Part shown: in pieces, positions 24,001 through 26,876 of the stretch
Layout: every line of letters begins with the position of its first letter
Numbering within the stretch: position 1 is the first letter of the stretch
NCBI GenBank assembly: GCA_946803715.1
Contig: CAMPET010000017.1
Coordinates: 595,731 to 622,606, forward strand
DNA: 26,876 nt
Direction: 5' to 3'
DNA from: Beroe ovata
Lineage: Eukaryota > Ctenophora > Nuda > Beroida > Beroidae
The notes under the pieces: model-generated
Databases searched by the model: none
The model's input: the letters and a program-made list of their open reading frames with translations, nothing else
Told to the model about the DNA's origin: nothing
Made by a program: the position numbers and the translations under genes

Positions 24001-26876
24001 CATACCTTCTCTTTTGACATCACACCTTCTTTGACACCACTTGCCCCTGAACATAACTTCTCTCTTGACATCACTGCTTCCTTGACAGCACTTCCCCCTT
24101 GACATCACTTTCCCCTTGACAGCAGCCCTCCCTTGACACCACTTTTCGACTGACATCACTTTATCCCTTAACATAACTTTTTTCTCGACACCACTTTCCC
24201 TTGACATCGCTTTTCGATAGACTGCATTTGGTCCTTGGCACCACTCTTCCCTAGAAGCCGCTTCGTCCTCAACACCACTTTTTTCTTGCAATAAATTTTC
24301 GCTTGAAATCACTTTTTTTTCTTGGCATCACTTTAATCACTTTTTCCTAACTTATTCTGTATCTATATTCTCTCCCAGATTGACTGAAGAGAAGTTGAAG
24401 TATAACCGAATGTGTATTGCTAGTCTCAGTGAGTCCTATTCACTGNTCAACGGATTCGTTCGTTAGACTACCTATAGAGTTATTGCTTATTCAGTGGTGC
24501 CAGCAAGTTATGACGAATGACGCATACTGGTATTACATTTTGTCTGTCAGAATTTCTAATGGTCCTTGAACAATGGTAGAATTTTCAAGTCAATTGGCCA
24601 ATCTGCTTGGAATGCAAGCTAAATTCTCAAATGCTCACACAAATTTACAAGATTTCAGCACATTAAGCCCTCATTAACTTGGAGACCGATTATCAATTTG
24701 ATATGGAATTTTAATTTTCCTAGTTTTTGNACTTTCCCTGAATATAACTTCTCTCTTGACATCACTTCTCCCTTGGCATTACTTTTTCCTTGACAGCAGT
24801 TATCTTTTGACAGCGGTTTTTCCGACGGACGCCATTTTTTTCCTTGACGCCACTTTTTCATTGACAGCACTTTTTTTGTGGCAGCGGTTTTCCCGTGACA
24901 TCACTTTTCCCTTGACAGCACTTTTCCATTGGCACCACTTTCCCCTTGACAGCACTTTTTTCCTTGACATCACTTCTCCCTTGACAGCACTTTCCCCTTG
25001 ACGTCACTCATTCCTTGACACCACTTTTCGACTAACACCATTTTTTTCCTTGGCGCCACTTTTTCATTGACAGCACTTTTTCTGTGACAGCGGTTTTTCT
25101 TTGACACCACTTCTCGTCTGACACCACCTTTTTCCTTGACATCACTTCCCCCTTGACGTCACTCCTTCCTTGACACCACTTTTTCTTTGATTGCGATTCT
25201 CCCTTGACATGACTTTTCCCTTGACAGCACTTTCCCTGAACATAACTTCTCTCTTGACATCACTTCTCCCTTGACACAACTTTCTCCTTGACATCACTTT
25301 AACCCGTGATATAGCTTTCCCCTTGACAGCCCTTTGCCTGTGACAGCGGTTCTCCCTTGACATCACTTTTCCCTTGACAGCACTTTCCCTGAATATAACT
25401 TCTCTCTTGACATCACTTCTCCCTTGACATTGCTTTTTCCTTTACAGCAGATCTCTCTTGACAGCACTTTTCCTTGACAGCAGTTCTCTCTTGACATCAC
25501 TTTCCCCTTGACGTCACTCATTCCTTGACACCACTTTCCGACGGACACCATTTTATTCCTTGACGCCACTTTTTCATTGACAGCACTTTTTCTGTGACAG
25601 GAGTTTTACCGTGACATCACTTTTCCCTTGACAGCACTTTTTCATTGGCACCACTTTCCCCTTGACAGCATTTTTCCCTTGACATCACTTCTCTCTTGAC
25701 AGCACTTTTTCCTTGACAGCAGTTCTCTCTTGACATCACTTCCCCCTTGACGTCACTCATTCCTTGACACCACTTCTCGTCTGACACCACTTTTTTCCTT
25801 GACATCACTTCCCCCTTGACGTCACTCCCTCCTTGACACCACTTTTCGACTGACACCACTTTTTCTTTGATCGCGGTTCTCCCTTGACATCACTTTTCCC
25901 TTGACAGCACTTTCCCTGAACATTACTTCTCTCTTGACATCACTTCTCCCTTGACACAACTTTCTCCTTGACAGCCCTTTTTCTGTGACAGCGGTTCTTT
26001 CTTGACAGCACTTTTCCCTTGACAGCACTTAAACCCCTGACATCACTCCTTCCTTGACACCACTTTTCGTCTGACATCACTCCTCCCTCGACGACCTATT
26101 TTCTCCTTGACACAACTTTTCGGCTGACACCCCTTTTTCCTTGACATCACTTTAACCCGTGACATCGCTTCCCCCTTCACTTCACTGCATCTTGACAGCA
26201 CTTTTTCCTTGACACCACTTCAACCCTTTACATCGCTTTATCCCTCACATGGCTTTTTCCTTGACATCAAACTTTTCCCCTTGACAGCACTTTTTCCTTG
26301 ACATCACTTTAACCCTTGAAATCACTGCTTCCTTAACACCACTTTTCGACTGACACCACTTTTTTCTTGACATCACTTAACCCCTTAACATCACTTAAAG
26401 CCTGGACCTCACTCTCTTCCTTGACATCACTACTTCTATGACAGCAGTTCTCTCTTGGCAGCACTTTTTACTTGGCATCACTTTAACCCTTGACATCACT
26501 CCTTCCTTGGCACCACTTTCAATCTGACATCACTTTTCCCTTGACATCACTTTCCCCTTGACGTCACTTTTTCCTTGACACCACGTTTCCCTTGACAGCA
26601 GTCCTCCCTTGACATCATTTTTTCCCTTGACATCGCTTTTCGATAGACTGCAATTGGTCCTTGGCACCACTCTTCCCTAGACGCCGCTTCGTCCTCAAGA
26701 CCACTTTTCTCTTGCAATAACTTTTCGCTTGAAATCACTTTTTTTCTTGGCATCACTTTAACCCTTGGCATCACTTTTTCCTACCTTTTTCTGTATTTAT
26801 ATTCTCTCCCAGATTGACTGAAGAGAAGTTGAAGTATAACCGGATGTGTATTGCTAGTCTCAGTGAGTCCTATTCA
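11996..26876 (+). CDS. TTC7: TTC7, TPR scaffold of the PI4KA complex (3' partial)
   Basis: Exons: 11996-12076, 12229-12372, 13245-13361, 13520-13639, 13870-14034, 14198-14470, 14693-14869, 14981-15103, 15248-15396, then exon 10 at 24379 (broken by N at 24446) or 26813 (runs off the edge). Phases 0 throughout, with phase 2 at exon 9. The start is the ATG directly after an in-frame TAG at 11993. TTC7 with FAM126 and EFR3 holds phosphatidylinositol 4-kinase alpha at the plasma membrane. The visible 450 residues align with the family: LLQAKTFYIQGKFMDCLDVL, ADAYVYKGMAMEYLQ, SCYETAGDLGLELL, LRLRLSLTLAHVLLHGV, PLVHRD, NKVEEALLSLLISQ, QFGLALVSSQQYARGAAVLE, YEDAISLCEECIAALTPDM, LTEEKLKYNRMCIASLSESY. 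These are tetratricopeptide helices; the C-terminal TPRs lie beyond the window. Intron 9 is swollen to kilobases by a minisatellite. Confidence 0.9.
13071..13103 (+). other. candidate alternative first exon of TTC7 (intron 2)
   Basis: ATG at 13071 begins MVHIFKLNKSK and ends at a perfect 5' splice site, AAG|GTAAGTA, in phase 0. It would splice in frame to exon 3 (ALITKQERD), giving a TTC7 lacking residues 1-75. The rest of the 872-nt intron 12373-13244 has T-rich and C-rich patches and no other exon that I can support. Confidence 0.3.
13735..13860. repeat. C-rich tandem repeat in TTC7 intron 4
   Basis: Imperfect 17-20 bp units built on CCCCCTCATTCCCCAA run up to the exon 5 acceptor. They include an N at 13827, so copy number is uncertain. 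The array supplies the pyrimidine tract in front of exon 5. Confidence 0.85.
14468..14630. repeat. tandem repeat spanning the exon 6 5' splice site of TTC7
   Basis: Five to six units of 24-35 bp, each CAGGTGGGTATTATTGCTCAC or close, begin at the exon 6 donor itself. The donor CAG|GTGGGT is thus repeated, at 14471 (true), 14495 (GTTGGT) and again around 14560 and 14590. Confidence 0.85.
14751..14772. repeat. (CAAA)n microsatellite inside TTC7 exon 7
   Basis: About five tetranucleotide repeats within coding sequence encode EQTNKQTH. The run is not a multiple of three per unit, so gain or loss of a single unit would shift the frame. Confidence 0.85.
15525..15584. repeat. 15-bp tandem repeat (GACCTACAGTCCCCC) x4
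   Basis: Four near-perfect 15-bp units follow directly after the single N at 15524. The segment after it (from about 15588) is collinear with the tail of intron 8 (15108-15247) with several substitutions and small indels. Confidence 0.9.
15737..15885 (+). other. second copy of TTC7 exon 9
   Basis: This is a complete 149-nt copy of exon 9 (15248-15396) with intact acceptor (CCCCCAG) and donor (ACCAG|GTATGTG). I see one silent change (CGG to AGG, Arg) and one replacement (GCT Ala to TCT Ser). Because 149 is not a multiple of three, including both copies in one mRNA would break the frame. So this is either the other allele misplaced by assembly, or one of two mutually exclusive exons. Confidence 0.85.
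15945..19306. repeat. TTC7 intron 9 minisatellite, segment 1
   Basis: Continuous variant repeats of 15-20 bp (mostly 16-19) fit the consensus CCTTGACAYCACTTTTT, with recurrent variants TTGACAGCAGTTCTC, TTGACGTCACTCC, CGACTGACACCACTT and TTGAAGCCACTTTTTTA. Variants recur in fixed order, showing higher-order structure. The strand is T/C-rich and poor in G. It ends at the single N at 19307. Confidence 0.93.
16181..18080. repeat. 826-bp higher-order tandem duplication in the minisatellite
   Basis: 16181-17006 recurs at 17255-18080 at a constant offset of 1074 bp. By eye the copies differ at one base (16627 T versus 17701 C), far less than the divergence among single units. This is a very recent unequal-exchange product, or a duplicate introduced by assembly. 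Confidence 0.8.
19308..19378 (+). other. third, 5'-truncated copy of TTC7 exon 9 at an N join
   Basis: Directly after the N at 19307 the sequence starts in mid-exon 9 at ATGGAGTTCATGAAG. It is identical to 15326-15523 over 198 nt (to 19505), including the start of intron 9. An abrupt start at an N plus perfect identity is the signature of a contig end rather than of a biological exon fragment. Confidence 0.85.
19506..24350. repeat. TTC7 intron 9 minisatellite, segment 2
   Basis: About 4.8 kb of the same 15-20 bp variant repeats run uninterrupted to the exon 10 acceptor. A leader-like block containing GCCTGATTTTTG, CTTCCCCCTTGACAGCAA and GATTGACGAGTGACGA recurs in whole or part near 15985, 18776, 19505, 21048, 21232 and 23150, marking higher-order units. 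No gene is seen in either strand. Confidence 0.93.
24379..24445 (+). other. TTC7 exon 10, copy 1 (cut by N)
   Basis: The acceptor TTCTCTCCCAG is followed by A-TTG-ACT-GAA..., which joins exon 9 in phase 2 to read R-LTEEKLKYNRMCIASLSESY. The sequence breaks at the N at 24446 before any donor. Confidence 0.85.
24447..24729. other. unique 283-bp segment between two N joins
   Basis: This AT-rich, non-repetitive sequence lies between N24446 and N24730. It does not continue the exon 10 reading frame convincingly and has no minisatellite units. It is probably a separate small contig placed here by scaffolding; I recognise no gene in it. Confidence 0.5.
24731..26785. repeat. TTC7 intron 9 minisatellite, segment 3
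   Basis: A further 2 kb of the same repeats. Blocks here are collinear with segment 2: 26093-26340 matches 23233-23540, and 26620-26785 matches 24196-24355, with scattered substitutions. This supports an allelic or duplicated copy of the intron's 3' part. Confidence 0.92.
26813..26876 (+). other. TTC7 exon 10, copy 2 (runs off window)
   Basis: The same acceptor and coding start as at 24379 appear, with one silent difference in the visible part (CGA to CGG, Arg). The upstream 25 nt differ at one base. This copy, not the N-broken one, may lead into the remaining exons. Confidence 0.85.

Noticed and set aside
15945-24350. CRISPR array
   Set aside because: Repeats are contiguous, variable, 15-20 bp, with no unique spacers, in an animal intron.
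24447-24729. Continuation of TTC7 exon 10
   Set aside because: The frame after the N meets stops quickly and shows no TPR pattern; the flanking Ns suggest a misplaced contig.
16242-26774. Many minus-strand reading frames of 60-188 residues rich in WCQGKSDVKGKVMSR-like repeats
   Set aside because: They are translations of the minisatellite: units near 17 bp rotate the frame each unit, so the peptides repeat every 51 bp. They have no promoter, no domain, and change arbitrarily with unit length. Not called as genes.
15945-26785. Hundreds of TTGACA boxes resembling bacterial -35 elements
   Set aside because: They are the satellite core in a eukaryotic intron, with no paired -10 logic or bacterial genes.

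Overview
The window is nuclear DNA from an animal. Five multi-domain genes of classic metazoan families lie head-to-tail on the + strand, most are cut by short GT-AG introns (about 70 to 260 bp typical), and no bacterial gene organisation is visible. Dense spacing (about 260 to 570 bp between the last four genes; about 1.4 kb between the first two), small introns and many short tandem repeats suggest a compact invertebrate genome. A sponge or other early-branching animal is my guess, with low confidence. Isolated single N bases (13827, 15524, 19307, 24446, 24730) look like assembly joins.

Layout: (1) 538-1068, last two exons of an FBXL2/FBXL20-type F-box/leucine-rich-repeat gene ending in a CaaX box. 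(2) 2498-4057, an intronless RBBP5 gene, a WD40 subunit of the SET1/MLL histone H3K4 methyltransferase complexes. (3) 4324-8359, an 11-exon ANKRD11/ANKRD12-type gene of about 737 residues, with N-terminal ankyrin repeats and the family's conserved C-terminal region but much shorter than the vertebrate proteins. (4) 8931-11737, an 8-exon FIBP gene. (5) 11996 to beyond the right edge, a TTC7 gene (scaffold of the plasma-membrane PI4KA complex), exons 1-9 plus the start of exon 10. Exons were assigned by splice consensus, matching phase and family similarity recalled from memory. The genes share no obvious single pathway; they are co-oriented neighbours, and nothing seen shows co-transcription.

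The right 40% of the window (about 15.9-26.8 kb) is intron 9 of TTC7, taken over by a huge variant minisatellite: several hundred units of 15-20 bp with core TTGACAYCACTTTT. It contains exon-9 and exon-10 copies and N joins. A 198-nt identity across two N-delimited segments, together with collinear diverged copies of both flanks, indicates that the two haplotypes of one hypervariable intron have probably been laid end to end. A true tandem duplication is the alternative.

Notable structure: 26 perfect TGACGTCA (CRE/ATF) octamers inside the minisatellite; units that resemble branch point plus polypyrimidine tract plus AG; related motifs in an ANKRD intron 8 kb upstream; a long foldback in FIBP intron 3; a tandemly multiplied 5' splice site in TTC7 intron 6; a candidate alternative first exon of TTC7; and short upstream ORFs before FIBP and TTC7.
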